DNA from: Ahaetulla prasina
Lineage: Eukaryota; Chordata; Lepidosauria; Squamata; Colubridae
Length of the DNA stretch: 64,000 nt
NCBI RefSeq assembly: GCF_028640845.1
Contig: NC_080539.1
Span: forward strand, 109,162,554 to 109,226,553
Reading direction: 5' to 3'
Position 1 is the stretch's first letter. Each line of letters starts with the position of its first letter. Below, piece by piece: positions 1 through 12,800 of this stretch. Below the pieces are notes generated by a model. It searched no databases, was not told the DNA's origin, and saw nothing but the letters and a program-made list of their open reading frames with translations. The position numbers and the translations under genes are program-made.

Positions 1-1
1 C

Positions 2-1162
2 CACCTTATCCCTTCTACCTCCATTGTCCACTAGGGGGCTCAAATTGATTCACAAAGCTCAATGGTCTATCTGTCGGCTGAACGTCAGGTCAGTTTAGCT
101 GAGTTAGCTAGCATCTCTAGGATTTCACTGTCAGTCCCCTTAGAACAACTTTCCCAGCTCCTAGGGAAAATGGTGTCATCGTACGATATTATTCCATGGT
201 CTCGCCTCCACAGTCGGCCTCTTCAGTGGTTCCTCTTGCCACACCAGAGGAAACGTTGCAGTTCATCCAAGCGACGGGTGAGTCTTCCACGGGAGGTGGC
301 CGACTCTTTGGCTTGGTGGAATCCAGAGGTGGTGGCCAGGGGCACGGTCTTCAAGGAACCAGTGGGGGACGTGATCACCACAGATGCCAGTCTGTCGGGC
401 TGGGGAGCACATCTCGAACAACACCTGGCACAAGGCAAGTGGTCTCCCTCGGAAACACGTCACGGCATCAACTTTCTAGAGCTACGCGCCATCCGGCTGG
501 CACTTCTGGCCTTCGAGGATCTCATTCGGGACAGGAATGTCCTTGTCCTCACGGACAACGTGACGGCAAAGGCGCACATAAACAGGTGGGGTGGCACTCA
601 CTCTCGCGCGTTAATGACAGAAACACTCACCCTCGGTCATTGGGCCGAGTCCCACCTGCACTCATTGAAGGCGGAACATATTGCGGGGACGGACAATTGC
701 ACGGTGGACTCCCTCAGCCGGCAGACTATCGACCAATCGGAATGGTCCTTGTCCCCAGCGAATTTCCAAGAGTTGTCATCCCGTTTCGGGCTCCCTTTGG
801 TGGACTTGTTCTCCTCCAAGACCAACAATCAAGTGCCTCGATTCTTTTCGAAGTTCCCTTCTCGGGGAGCGGAGTCAGTGGATGCCCTACGCAGCAGATG
901 GCCTCCGGGCCTTCTGTATGCCTTCCCACCAATTCCACTGATCCCCAGAGTAATTCGAAAGCTCCTCATGGAGAAGGCAGAGTTAATTATGGTCGCCCCC
1001 TTCTGGCCCAGGAGACCCTGGTTTGCGGACTTGATGACTCTATCCATCCGGGACCCGTGGAGAATCCCGGACAACCAGGTGTCTCTCTGCCAGGGACCAG
1101 TTCGACATCCCGAACCGCAATGGCTACGCCTAGCCATGTGGAGATTGAGCGGAGCATCTTAG
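2..1162 (+). pseudogene. DIRS RT C-terminus and RNase H
   Basis: This is the C-terminal part of a DIRS RT/RNase H polyprotein. An RNase H-like core is visible: TDASLSGWGAH with the first acidic residue, FLELRAIRLAL, VLTDNVTAKAHINRWGG and HIAGTDNCTVDSLSR. Downstream, LVDLFSSKTNNQVPRFFSK and VAPFWPRRPWFADL are the kind of C-terminal segment seen in DIRS polyproteins. The frame upstream of the first Met at 62 remains recognisable, but a TAG at 32-34 interrupts it, at a place where related elements have an ordinary residue. The downstream frame is otherwise intact for 366 codons. It overlaps the recombinase start by about 40 bases, as in other DIRS elements. Its product would copy element RNA, but this copy is inactive. 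Confidence 0.88.
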
Positions 1163-2249
1163 CTAGGGCAAGGGTTCCGGATCAGGTTATCCCCACCATG
1201 CTGGCCTCTCGCCGGGACTCTACCAAAAGAATTTATGAGGCCACGTGGCGCACATTTGATAGGTGTGCTCATCTCAAGGACTAGTAGCCTCCTCGGCTTC
1301 TGTCTTAGACATTTTGGCATTTCTGCAACGGGGTCTTGATTCCGGGCTGGCGACCAATACACTCAAGAGACAAGTTGCGGCGCTTTCCTCCGTGCTACGA
1401 TGTGGTTCGCTTATATCCCTTACAAAAGAGCCTCTCATTCAACAGTTCCTCCGAGGTGCTACTAACGTCAACCCACCTGCTGTTCAACGATTTCCATCTT
1501 GGCGATTAAACGCGGTGCTCAATGCTCTAACCAAGACACCGTTTGAACCACTTAGAGATGCCTCTCTCCGTGTTCTGTCCCTGAAGGTGTCCTTTCTGAT
1601 AGCCATCACCTCGGCCCGCAGGATTTCGGAACTATCGGCTTTATCAATTCGGCAGGACCTCTGCACGTTCTTCAATGATAGAGTGGTGCTACGTCTAGAC
1701 CCTACCTTCCTCCTGAAGGTTAACAGTCAATTCCATAGAACACAAGAAATCGTACTGCCTAATTTCTGCCCAAATCCCAGGCACCATTTAGAAAAGGTGT
1801 GGCACACTCTAGACTTTAGGAGAGCATTGAAAATTTACATTGATCGAACATCGACCTTCCGCAAGACAGAGGCTTTCTTCGTTTCGTTCCAACCACTTTC
1901 TCTGGGTCAGAAGGTGACCAAGTCGGTTCTGGCCAGATGGATCAGGGCGGCAATAGCCACAGCATATGAGAGTCAGTCTCTCCTGGTGCCGCGCAAGATT
2001 ACGGCACACTCTACCAGAAGCGCAGCATCTTCTGCCGCTTGGGGAGCCCAGGCGTCAATCGAGGAGATCTGCAGAGCGGCGACGTGGTCCACTCCCTCTT
2101 CGTTCATTCGACACTACCGGGTGGACTCCTACGCGTCGGTTGACGCTGCATTTGGCAGACGTGTCCTGCAGACGGTTTTTTCGCAACAACGACAAGCCGC
2201 CATCATCCCTCCCGGTAAGACATTGGGCTTTGGTATGTCCCAGTCCTGA
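1120..2249 (+). pseudogene. DIRS tyrosine recombinase, frameshifted
   Basis: This tyrosine recombinase would insert the circular DNA copy of the DIRS element. The N-terminal part starts at an ATG at 1120 and reads ERSILARARVPDQVIPTML in one frame, which stops at 1282-1284. The rest is open in another frame from about 1263 to 2249, so there is one frameshift near 1260-1280. Catalytic-domain landmarks are all present: the first Arg in TSARRISEL, an HSTR box (ITAHSTRSAA) and the nucleophile Tyr in SSFIRHYRVDSY. The domain itself looks undamaged. Length (about 375 codons) fits DIRS recombinases. The family assignment is firm. Inactivity is inferred from the frameshift. Confidence 0.88.
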
Positions 2250-2579
2250 CGGCCGTTTTCCCCGACTGGGAGAAGGGAACGTTGTCTTACCTGAACGTCC
2301 CTTCTTGGAGAGGGGAAAACGGCCGTCAGCCCCACCCAAGGCGACTGTCAAATCTGGGTTCAGGGGCGGGAGGGCGCTAATTCTCTCTCATTTCAGTACA
2401 ACACGACGACCTGCAGTCGGATCCTCGCTGAAAAAGCTGGAGGGAAATAGGAGGAGGCGGGGACCACAAACAACAAATTAAAAGACTCGGTCCAATCAGC
2501 AACAAGGAGAAAATACCCAGTCCTGACGGCCATTTTCCCCTCTCCAAGAAGGGACGTTCAGGTAAGACAACGTTCCCTT
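2239..2579. repeat. DIRS inverted/complementary terminal repeats
   Basis: Positions 2273-2329 and 2523-2579 are inverted copies of each other: 57 bp with one mismatch by eye. A second relation overlaps this: about 25 bp around 2239-2262 (starting CCCAGTCCTGACGGCC) recurs directly at 2517-2541. DIRS elements carry an internal complementary region next to the right terminal repeat, used to circularise the cDNA. The arrangement just after the recombinase gene fits that. No gene lies between the arms. Confidence 0.8.
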
Positions 2580-2734
2580 TTCCATCTACACAATAACTCC
2601 CCAGAAACTGAACAGACTAGAATCAAATTTGATATGTAGGACCAAAACTGGCAGAAAATTAAGATTAGGGTCAACCTGGTTTGGGGTTCTATTGAGAAAA
2701 AGAATCCCCCCCCCATTGCATCCTCATTGTTGTT

Positions 2735-2875
2735 TTCAGTCACGAAGTCGTGTCTAACCCATCGCAACCCCATAGTCCGGATCATCTTATACTCCAAAAA
2801 AACCTGATCTCTGTACACCTTATACTTGTGTTTCTGTATAGGCGCACTCTGGGTCACATGACCATGAGTTAACAT
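2735..2875 (-). repeat. possible old SINE/LINE fragment
   Basis: The stretch contains a block (TCGTGTCTAACCCATCGCAAC) resembling a motif common in dispersed reptilian and mammalian retroposons. The rest is too diverged for me to place. Family and orientation are uncertain. A short C-run precedes it. Confidence 0.3.
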
Positions 2876-2965
2876 TTTCTGATGTTGTCCAACTGCTTCA
2901 TGTATGTATTGGGGAACTTTTCTGGTTTTCCAGATGGCTTGAGCCCATTTTCAACCTTTTGCTAG

Positions 2966-3500
2966 AATCTCATTTAACTGCAAATTTGGTTTTCAGAATA
3001 GTATCCTGTTGATGGACAGAGCCAAGCCCCTTTGCATATATTTTTTCCAACATTCCTTTGGCTTGGAAATAATAAAGAAGTTAGGAAAGTAGCTAAAACC
3101 AGGACTTCTGGAATTTTGCCTGGCGCCTTAATGGCAGTCCCATTCTGGATCACATAACCAGGAGAGAGGCGGAGGGTGAGGCGCTTAAGAATAGAGCAAT
3201 GGGCAGCAGCTTGGAACGTCTGTCTCTCCCCTAGGGATGCATTAGAGAAAATATTTCTGGATTTCTTTTCTCCAGTCCCCAATCAGCTCCAACCTTATTT
3301 CAAACTAGGTATCTTTCGCCAGCTTCTACTCTCACCCTGAATTTGATAGTGTTCCATTCTGTTTTCAAAGAATAATCTTGCTGATGGACGGATGGATGGA
3401 CAGAACCCCAGGTATCTTTATCTAACTCCTTTCCAACATTCCATTGGGTTGGAAAGAAGAAAGTGAAAGAAAGATATATTTTATTACCTTTATCCGTACA
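2966..3500. repeat. diverged direct duplication
   Basis: Two segments about 370 bp apart resemble each other. Around 2985-3085 there is a TTTTCAGAATA, CCTGTTGATGGACAGA, TTTTTCCAACATTCC order. Around 3355-3460 the same order recurs as TTTTCAAAGAATAA, CTTGCTGATGGACGGA, CTTTCCAACATTCC. They look like old copies of one unknown sequence. Only short ORFs overlap, none recognisable. Confidence 0.45.
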
Positions 3501-3559
3501 GATCATGGAGGGAGCCAGACTGAAGAGACAATTGGCAGTCACCATGACTATACATAATG

Positions 3560-4800
3560 CAGAATTTTAAATAAGGGGGTGATTATTTTTTAAATGGCAT
3601 CCTAATAATTACACATTTGAGGAGACTCTTGTATCATTTGCTAATAAATCACCAACTATGTAATTATTCTGACAGAAGGTGAACACTTAACCTAACTGTG
3701 GTTAATATACCAAGTGACTCTAATCCAGTGCAGTTTACTCTGAAGATTGTCCAATATTCTGATTGCTTTGAATTGGAATAAAGATTTGTTATTATCTGAT
3801 TTGAGAAACATGAAATGGGGGAATATCTGAACTTTGGAACCGCCTTTGTGATGTTTGGATAGTCTTTATACATTATACGAATTATTACACAGTGCTCCTA
3901 AGAAAATGAAACAAAAGAAAAATCACTGGAACTGCTTTTTTTAAAAAAAAGTACTGGCGTATGGATAAACTAAACCTATTGCCACAATCAGATTGAAGTT
4001 GGGTGCACATGTCCAATTTATACTTACAAGAAAATCTGTGATAAATTTCTCTACAGATTTTGCTTCCAAATTAACTATTATTCATAATGAAAAGCATGCA
4101 GCACTTCAGCCTAACGTTACCTGTATTTATACTGCATTTTTTTCCCAATAAAATTAATCATTTGATTTAGTAACTTAACTGTAACGTAACTTTGTAAAGT
4201 TCAATTTTACTAGTAGGAACAAAGTCGCAATTTGGGCTCAATGAAGACACATCTTCAAGCGGAATTCAATATTTAAGTAAGAAATCCAAAATGGCAAAAC
4301 ATCCAATTTGGGAGGGATCGGATCTCTCACTCTCTCTGGTACATGACCCAAATGAGAATCTTAAAAGGTCAAGCCAACACAGTGCTCCTCCCACTTAAAG
4401 TATTACAATAGAAAGTCAAGTATTTTTTCACTGGAATTGGCCTCCTGATCCTCAACCAGTAGCAGCTTTAGATTGGCACCCAGGCAAACAATGTCCCTGG
4501 CCTCAGAAAAAAAATCTTCATTCAAAATGTGGACCCTATTTAACCTGGCATTACAGGTAACTGTCCATTTTCCATATGGACAGGTCACCCCAATCATCGC
4601 AGAATCAGATACAATCAACTATTAATAAGATGAGAGGTAGTCACAGAGTATCTTTAAAAGGATTGTTTTAATTCTGATTAGACTCTAAAATATTCTGAAA
4701 ATTGAAAAATGAACACCAATGTTTTAACTAAATAAAATGAGACTATAATAGCTGAGCAATAGTAGGTCAACATTTCCAAACTCCAAAGGCAGATTAAGAG
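3560..4800. other. anonymous AT-rich DNA
   Basis: I see no gene, RNA or recognisable repeat. The longest ORFs are under 75 codons and match nothing I know. Confidence 0.6.
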
Positions 4801-4877
<77 letters not shown>

Positions 4878-4878
4878 T
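4801..4878 (+). repeat. (ATT)n microsatellite
   Basis: An almost pure ATT trinucleotide run of about 78 bp. It abuts the 3' end of the minus-strand SINE that follows, so it probably grew from that SINE's A/T-rich tail. Confidence 0.97.
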
Positions 4879-5131
4879 GCATTTATATCCCGCCCTTCTC
4901 TGAAGACTCAAGGCGGCTTACACTATGTCAAGCAATAGTCTTCATCCATTTGTATATTATATACAAAGTCAACTTATTGCCCCCAACAATCTGGGTCCTC
5001 ATTTTACCTACCTTATAAAGGATGGAAGGCTGAGTCAACCTTGGACCTGGTGGGGCTTGAACCTGCAGTAATTGCAAGCAGCTGCTGTTAATAACAGACT
5101 GTCTTACCAGTCTGAGCCACAGAGGCCCCAC
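4879..5131 (-). mobile_element. tRNA-derived SINE with L2-like tail
   Basis: Read on the minus strand, the head has a Pol III A-box-like TGGCTCAGACTGG (near 5108-5120) and a B-box GGTTCAAGCCCC (5052-5063), as in tRNA-derived SINEs. The 3' end is CCTTGAGTCTTCAGAGAAGGGCGGG followed by ATATAAAT. This closely resembles the 3' end of the L2 LINEs at 32.46 and 45.1 kb in this window, so L2 machinery likely moved it. About 250 bp, ending in the (ATT)n tract. Confidence 0.8.
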
Positions 5132-8100
5132 AACTGCACCCCACAACTGCAGCAAAGAGCTGAAACTGCAGGGTTTTTCCCAACAATGCAAACTTAAAAG
5201 CAGAATGGAAAAGCAAAAGTATGGGAGGCCCCAAAAAACCCTCCAAAGTGCTTATTTTTTCAGCAAGTTACTGAACCCCTCCAAAAATACAGATATTTCT
5301 TTGTCCTTTATCAGTACTTTTAATCCGACATTGTTAATGAGGGCGGAATGGCTTTAAACTTAAATGTAATTTTTAATGAGTGTGGAAAGGCCAAAAGCAT
5401 ATATATATACACACACACACACGCATCAGGGTGTATTTGAGACATTTTGTTTACATGTTCATAATTTTAAAAAGTGGTGTTGGGGTTTTGGTAGTGATAG
5501 TTGGTAATATATTCTACTGTTCAATTATCTATATTCCACCAAGGAGTAACACTTTTTTTAAAAAACCAGCTAAAATAAACTATGAGTTCAGGAATATAAA
5601 ATGAGCACTTTTACACTTTTGTAATGAAAATAAGCAATTAAACACCAGAACTATGTTATATTGCTTTTTATCCATCAACTGCAAGATTCTAAAGGCTTAC
5701 TTTCTTGTTATTGAGCTTTCAAGCTAGTGAGGTAATTCCCTTAACACTATAAACCATAGGATATCCTCCCCAGTGTTTAATGTTTTGACTTTGCAAAAGT
5801 TCATAAAAATGTTCTACTTCATACAATGGAGATAAGAAAAATAGAGTTTTGCTTTAGTCTTCAAAAGCCAGTATTTGTAATCTATGCAACATACTTATCT
5901 GAACTGTCAAGAAAAAAAACACAAACACATAGCCTAAGATTAGATTTTGTTCAAAATAATTGACACCATTAACATTTTCAAATAGGTTAAGCATTTAAGC
6001 ACAACAATAAGTCTATTTACTAGCTTATAGGACCAAGAAAAAAAAATCACTATGTGAAATTATATCTCAAGCCCATCCCACATTGATCCTTCAAATATAA
6101 ATCTGATTAATTCATAGAACTTTCCTGACAGGCAGCTGTTTACTTTTTATGTACCTTTTTTTTTTACTAAAATGTTTAGGAAGAGGACTACTTTATTAAA
6201 GTATACATGTTGTTTGATTTCCCAGTTCTTCAAATATAGATGCTATTTAATTTAAAATTTGAAGAACAGGATAAATGCATAACAAAAATATGAAATATTT
6301 CAATATTTAAGTTAGATATAAAATGCTGGCTAATATTAACATTCCATTCTGACCTTTTGGTGAGGAAAATATATGTATGCTAACACCATCAGTTTTTAGT
6401 GAAATAGACAGCTATATAAATTTTATTAATACATAAATAAATTAGAACACACATTGAAACCATCAGGTTACCATATTTAGAATAAGTTTAACGTATTAGT
6501 AGTTAATGTTATCCTTTATAAGAGGTGATAGTATCTTGGTCATACAAAGCCATTCTCAGAACAATGACTCAGAAACAACTGGATTTATTCCCTACAGAGA
6601 AGGGAAAACAGTCTGAGCACAAACCACTTCAAGTTCAAAACAAGTAAAACATTTCAACTTTCAAGCTGAAGAAGACACCCTCTTACAAAGTATTTAACGA
6701 CTTGTTTGTTGTTTTGTTGAGTAAAGAATGTATGCACCACAACAGATTATTCTCCTGTTTTCAATAGCTGAGGCAGTAGCAGGGGGAAAAACTGCTTTGT
6801 TTTTTCCTTGTGCTGAGAGGAGCAGCTGTGAGCACTTTTGGAGAGAATCATTATCTGACTTACCAAAGAAAAACATGCAAAGTAATATTGTTAAGTGGAG
6901 AGATTGTCCATTATGACACAATTATAGACTTACCTATAATCAAGTTGGCCAAGGGGTTGCTATGAAAGAAAACCCAGTGCATTTATTACCTTATTCTGGA
7001 AATTTATTTATCAGACTTAGCCCATCTCACTCTCATAACCCTAAATTTTACGCTAACAAATTGCCAAAGAATATATTTAGATTTTGTCAAGCATAAGCCC
7101 CTCAAATAATATATAAAACATATAAGTACATTTATATAAACAATTACTTCCAAAGTTCTTAAGTTTGCAAACTTTAAAATCTCCCCTTAGCCAATTTCAC
7201 TGTAGTTTAGGTAACTGCTACCACTTAACATGGACTGTCATTCCAAATATGCTTATGGCCCTTGGCTTAAAAACAAAGGAGCAAGAAATTAAAATGGAGC
7301 TCCCATTGTTTGCTATTGCCAGAACACTTCTGAGTTTTGTTCTGGCAGCAGAAGGTACACTAGTCCCATTTAAAACTTTGGTCCTTAGAACACAGTCAAC
7401 TCAAAATGTTGGCTTATTTTACTCCAATGTCAAAACAATACACAATCCTAGTGCTTAGCTTTGAATATTGGCAGAGAAAAAAATTCACATCCTTCAGCCA
7501 AGAGTAATACATGCATAGCTCTAAAAATGTCTATGACAACTTTTTCTCCTTGTTCTAATAACAGGGAAACTACTATTCCAATTGTTCAAAGATACTATTT
7601 AAATAGGAAGGTTCAAGGATGCTATTAAAATAGGAAGGTCCAGGATTTTCTACCTTACACTAGAAGCATGAGAAAAAGCTCACCTCCCAGACTGCTAATA
7701 TTAAGGTGGCCTAATTGCCCTAATGTATAAATACCAAAATTTGTTTAAAACTGAAGTTAACTAATGATTTTTAAACATGTGAAGAACTGTTGTTGTAAAT
7801 ATGAATACGCAAAACAGGAAGAATATCAGCCAACAGTTAGAGAAGATGCAAAACTATATCTCCAGAAATTAAGGTAGAACAATATAAAGCCAGGTCAAAT
7901 GTATAAAACAGAGACCTATTCAAGCATGACTAGACTGTTATCCAGTCTTCAAAAATGTATTTGGGGTTTTTAAATAAATGTGATATTACAAGCTTCAAAC
8001 ATAGATATGATTTAAAGCTTCAATATGTAACTTATAATCTTAAATGTACTTCATTGCATATTTCCTCTAAAACTTCAAAATTTTCTAAATCTGGCCAAAG

Positions 8101-9737
8101 AAAAAATATCACATAGCTTTCTCCATAAGAATTATTTTGGGGTGAGGATTATTACTATTCTACTTTACTGCAAAAAAATCAACTGATAGCCTGTGCTTTT
8201 ATCTGTAGCTTTTGTTAAGTATTCTCTGTATTAAAAACACTTCTATATTGACTAATATAAACACTGTTTCTTGACAATAGCCTCTAAAGCGTTAACCAGC
8301 CACTGTTGATTAATGACACTTCTTAGTGTGAAAAATAGAATATATTCAGCACACTGTCAAAACAAAGAAATTTAACTTCTCTCTTGTCAGATTGCATTAA
8401 CAAGAGGCATGAAAGTTCTGAAGCTGTTCCCTTCCTTCATATAAAACTGCAATTAAAATGAAATCCTTAATCACCCTACATCTGTCAGCAATAAGATGCT
8501 TCCTGACAGCGCTTTAATGTAACATAATAATTCTTTAACAGAGGCAGATTCAATGAACCAGAAATCTACATAAAAGGGAAAATATATGGGATACTTTACT
8601 CTATCCCCATCTTATGGTTGCAAAAGGAACAGCCATTTTGAAAGAGATGAGATTTCTAAAAAGAGCACTGACAAAATGAAAATTACACTGGTTGTATTGT
8701 TGTCTGTATCAAAGGCGTTGATCATAGTACTGATTTACAGAATTAACATATCAGATTTCATCATAGAATCATGAAGCAAAACACTATAATCTGTTTAATT
8801 AAAATGGGACTCAGTCCAATACTTGGTATATTTTTTACCAAACCATAAAGTTGTACAAAAGAATGGACGTTTTAAAAGTAAGCAGCTTTCTTTTCCAAAA
8901 AGAATTTATTTCTGCCTGAAGGGTGTCATGGTGTAGAAATTCCAAAAACTGTAAGACAGAAGATAAATCTCTTTACAGCTAGTAATACACACATATACAA
9001 ACTGAAGGTTCCAGTTATATTCTTCCTGTGTAACGTTATGCATGTAGAGTTCAGATGACAGAACTGATATTTCTACTAAAAATGAAAACTGAAAAGAATA
9101 AATCTGCTTCATGCTTTTCATTTCCTTTATGATCATCAACATCAGTAGCTGTTTAATAAAAGAAAAGAAATATATCACTGCTGTCCCATCCAAGGAAATA
9201 TTAAAACTGGGTCTGGCAAAGATTGTTTATCATTTTATTTTTTTTGTCCAACAAATAAAAAAATAGCATGAAAAATAACATGAGAAGAATACAGTCTATA
9301 ATACAAATGGTATTATGGCTTTATTACTACAAATGGTACTATTTGAAATATTTTTATATTTCATTTATAATTTTGTGTTTTAAAAGTCTGTCTGCCAATA
9401 CAAGAGTACGAAGTCAAGTACAAAGCTATTTCTTTAGCTGAAAGATTATTTATTTAAAATGTGATTTAGGATTAGAAGTTTAAAAGGGTATAAACAGTAG
9501 ACAACTTGCACATTAAAAATATCCTCTGAATAATAAAGTTTTGGTTTATAAAGGTCTGTAGGAATACATATTGACTATCAGTTAAGGTAATGTTTAAAAA
9601 TTTCAGATAAGGCACCTTATATAATCATTACAAAAAAAAGAAATATTTTATAATAAATATTTAAACTATTTCAATCACTGATGTTGGTTTTACTAATTAA
9701 TTTACTAAATTTCATCAAAAGCTACATTTAACTGAGA
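5132..9737. other. anonymous AT-rich DNA downstream of CENPW
   Basis: About 4.6 kb of AT-rich sequence with no exon, RNA gene or transposon I can recognise. It includes a short TA/CA run near 5400-5422 and a 27-bp imperfect direct repeat near 7585-7645 (TTCAAAGATACTATT and TTCAAGGATGCTATT versions). ORFs are short and unrelated to known proteins. It could hold CENPW 3' sequence beyond the first polyadenylation signal, or regulatory elements, but nothing visible shows this. Confidence 0.55.
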
Positions 9738-9743
9738 TTTATT
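9738..9743 (-). terminator. candidate CENPW polyadenylation signal
   Basis: AATAAA on the minus strand, about 105 nt past the CENPW stop codon. It is the first canonical signal downstream. The region is AT-rich, so chance matches are likely and other signals further on could be used. Confidence 0.4.
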
Positions 9744-9846
9744 TCTGAGACATTATTTAATGCAAAAAAAAATGCAAAACAAAAATATCTAAACTGCATC
9801 ATGTATAAGACCCTGTGAATGTCAGTGAATTTAAGAACTCTTTCCT

Positions 9847-9873
9847 TTAGCCTCGACTCTTCTTTAAAATTAT
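9847..9873 (-). CDS. CENPW: CENPW coding exon 3
   Basis: This short terminal exon encodes IILKKSRG and a TAA stop. It is preceded by a clear polypyrimidine tract ending TTCTTTTCAG. It is too short to show as an ORF and was found from the conserved C-terminal end. Confidence 0.92.
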   Translation of the reverse strand: MILKKSRG

Positions 9874-12800
9874 CTGAAAAGAAAAAAAAATATAGATCCT
9901 TTAGATACAAAAGCTTAATATTCCATTTAAAATTAATCATCTATTTAATATGAAATGCTTTAGATGGTTTTCATTTTTTCAAATTCCTTTCCTCTAAACC
10001 AAGTGTCAAACTGGCAGCCTGCAGACCAGATGCATCATGCACAGGCCACGCCCATCCTGGGTCCGCAAAGGCAAAAAACTTTGCAATACGTCACATGATG
10101 GTATGTGACGTGATCAGGTTCGACACCCATGATCTACACAGTGTATTATTATAATGGTCACTCTAGTAAAACAGTGATCTTGCGCCTACATAAATAAGGC
10201 TTTTGTATCAGTTAAGATGTGTCTTTTCATTTCTAACCAGCAGTGCAAATAGAGTTTAGGATTTATTGATACCTAGTAGAAAAATACTTATGTAGGAGTG
10301 AGTGAGGTAAATATTTACCTGTAGGTAAATATTCTATTCCATATTCATTTGAAACAGGGAGTGTGTGAGGTCTTCTAAAGAGAACCATAACTATTGTGAA
10401 TATTACTCTACTGCAAATATCCCACTGGAGAAGATAGTGGCTTAGTTTCATATGTTCCTGGATGATACTGATTACCTGATCCAATTCATTCAAAGTTCAA
10501 GTTTGATTTTGGCAGTGAAATTGCTTTGGTTGGTCTAAGCTAAAATGACTTGCTTTGGGGGTAGGGAGGAGTGTTCATCTTCTTTAACCTTATGGCAGCT
10601 TTTTATACCATCTGGCTGAATCAATTATTTTGGATGAAGGAGGAGGATGTTATTTAGTAGTTCTGCTGCTCCCTCCTGCTTTGGCCTTAGCAGGCTTTGG
10701 CTTGGCTTAGTAGTCATGGGATCCTTCATTCTGTTACCTTTGTTTATATTCTATACAAAGGTATCAAGTGAGGCCATCAGGGGCTTATGGTTGGGTGATA
10801 CGATAGAACTTTATTTTCTCGTTATTAAAGTAAGGCAGTGCAGGTACCAGAGAAGTGTTTGAGTCCTGTTACTGGCAAAAAGGCAAAACTCAGTAAAACA
10901 TATGGATTGGTAGCTCAGAGTTCCGGCTATTAGATAGGTATCTAACACTCTTTGGCGCCGCGCTCCTTGTGAAGTATCAAATAGACAGGCTCTATGTATT
11001 CTTGAATTCATCTTTATCTTTTGAGGACTAGATGGCATAGGTCCGTGATGGCAAACCTATGACACACAGAGACCTCTCTGCTGGCCTGCGCATCGTCGCC
11101 CCAGGTCAGATCTCCATGGCGTTTCTTTTGTGAGCTTGTTTCCACGCAAACGACGAAACAGAAGCTCACAAAAGAAAAAGATCTTACCTCTTGCTGCGCT
11201 GCCGGTGTTCTGATGCCCTGCCTCCCACCGGCCAGCTGGTCTCTGCTGAGCATGCACGCATGTCCACGTTTGTGCATGTCTGCGCACGTGCGCACACACA
11301 CACACCTTTCAGTTTGGGCATGCACATGCACGCAGTTTGGGCAATCGGTGTCTAAAAGGTTCGCCATCACTGGCATAGGTGATCATGTCTTTAGCCAGCA
11401 ATGCCATGTCCAGCGGCCCTGAACTTTTTGGGCAGGAATGGCCTGGTCACAATAGCCCATACTTTAGTAATCTTCCATTTAGATTACCACAAAGTTCTTT
11501 CTGTGGGAGTTAATATCATTGTGATGAATATTCCTTTTACTGTATTAATTTAATTATATTTTAGTGCACAGAATTACTGTAAAAAGCAGTTACACTTAAT
11601 CCAATCTGCTGAGTAATGATACCCTAATTTGAACATACTTGTTCTAGCATAATTTTATAATAATATAATACAACTGATTATTTTTCTCACTATAATAAAG
11701 TTTTAACAAAAATCTTCTTTATACAGGGTAGTCTTATCTGAATGTTCTCTTAGACTTTAATACAATTGTATGCAGCTTTAACATTATAGTATGCAAGAAA
11801 GAATTTAACTATGATTACCTTTGCGGAAGACACAACATGTTCATATTTAATTATTTTACTCTTTTCTTCAATAGCCTTGGTCCTGGCTTCTTCTGCTAAT
11901 CGAAACAGGAACAACAAGAAGTTCAAATGTACCTTTTAAAGAAAAATACAAAATTCAAAATCTTCCAAAAAATGTCAAGTACATTACACATACTAGGTTA
12001 AAAAATGATTTATAATGATACTAATTAAAATGTTTTCAAAGTGGAATTTATCAGTATATCTGTCTAATTTCATTTTTTTTTACTTCTGTGACATTAACAT
12101 TTCCAATCAAATGGAGAGTTATACATTTCTGATAATTTTTGAAAACGATGAATTAATAAATTCTGTTTCAAAAACATTCTTGGACGTGGAAAGGCATGAA
12201 TCAGTCTACAACTCTTTCTCTAGAATCATGTCATCTGGCAGCCACATGATCCAAGGAAAAGATGCATCTGCTTTAAAGAGTTGCAAACAAATGATATGCT
12301 CAAGCATATTCTTAAGTATCTTTCTAAAATTAGACATGAAGTTTTATACAACCTGAATATACCTATTGTTTTCTCCAATTTTTTAAACCTTACGGTTAAT
12401 GTTGATGCCTGATAATTACCTAGGTAAGTCACTGAAATTTTCTAGGCAAGATTTCAGAAGTGATTTCCCCTTGTCTGCTTCCTAGGGCTAAGAGAGAGGG
12501 CCTGGGCCAACATCCCACAACTTTCTTCATGTCTGAAGCAGACCTAGAACTCAGTGTCCCTACACCCAATTAGTTCTTTCTTCCAATAATCTACCTAAAA
12601 AATGGGATTTAGATCAGGTACAAATCTAAGAAGGAACGTAGAGTTTTTTATTGTTTTCTTTTCAGGATTTCTTTTTCAGGATTACTGCAGAGCCAGTCTG
12701 GAGTAGTGGTTAGGATGCTGTCCTAGAAACCAGGAGAATTTGAGTTGTAGGAGTCCCTTAGGCATGTAAGGTAACTTTTGGCCAGACACTCACTCTCAGC

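Larger units (their letters stand above)
1..2585 (+). mobile_element. DIRS-type retrotransposon, 3' part
   Basis: The window opens inside a DIRS-family (tyrosine-recombinase) retrotransposon. In order it shows the end of the reverse transcriptase with its RNase H domain, an overlapping tyrosine recombinase, and a non-coding tail with paired inverted and direct repeats. This order and the overlapping frames are typical of DIRS elements, which integrate through a recombinase and not an integrase. The 5' end (gag, most of RT, left terminal repeat) lies outside the window. A stop and a frameshift make this copy defective. The right boundary at about 2585 is inferred from the end of the inverted repeat. 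Confidence 0.9.
9874..11818 (-). other. CENPW: CENPW intron 2
   Basis: A 1945-bp intron containing two hAT-type MITEs (10000-10131 and 11043-11372). I see nothing else functional. Confidence 0.85.

Noticed and set aside
4879..5131. Possible tRNA gene (A and B boxes)
   Set aside because: The boxes belong to a SINE head with a LINE-like tail. No tRNA cloverleaf or anticodon arm can be drawn. The same holds for the SINEs at 12690, 20640, 50697, 51842 and 60303.
6694..6921. Overlapping 62-75 codon ORFs on both strands
   Set aside because: Low length, no recognisable domain, no splice context. Likely chance.
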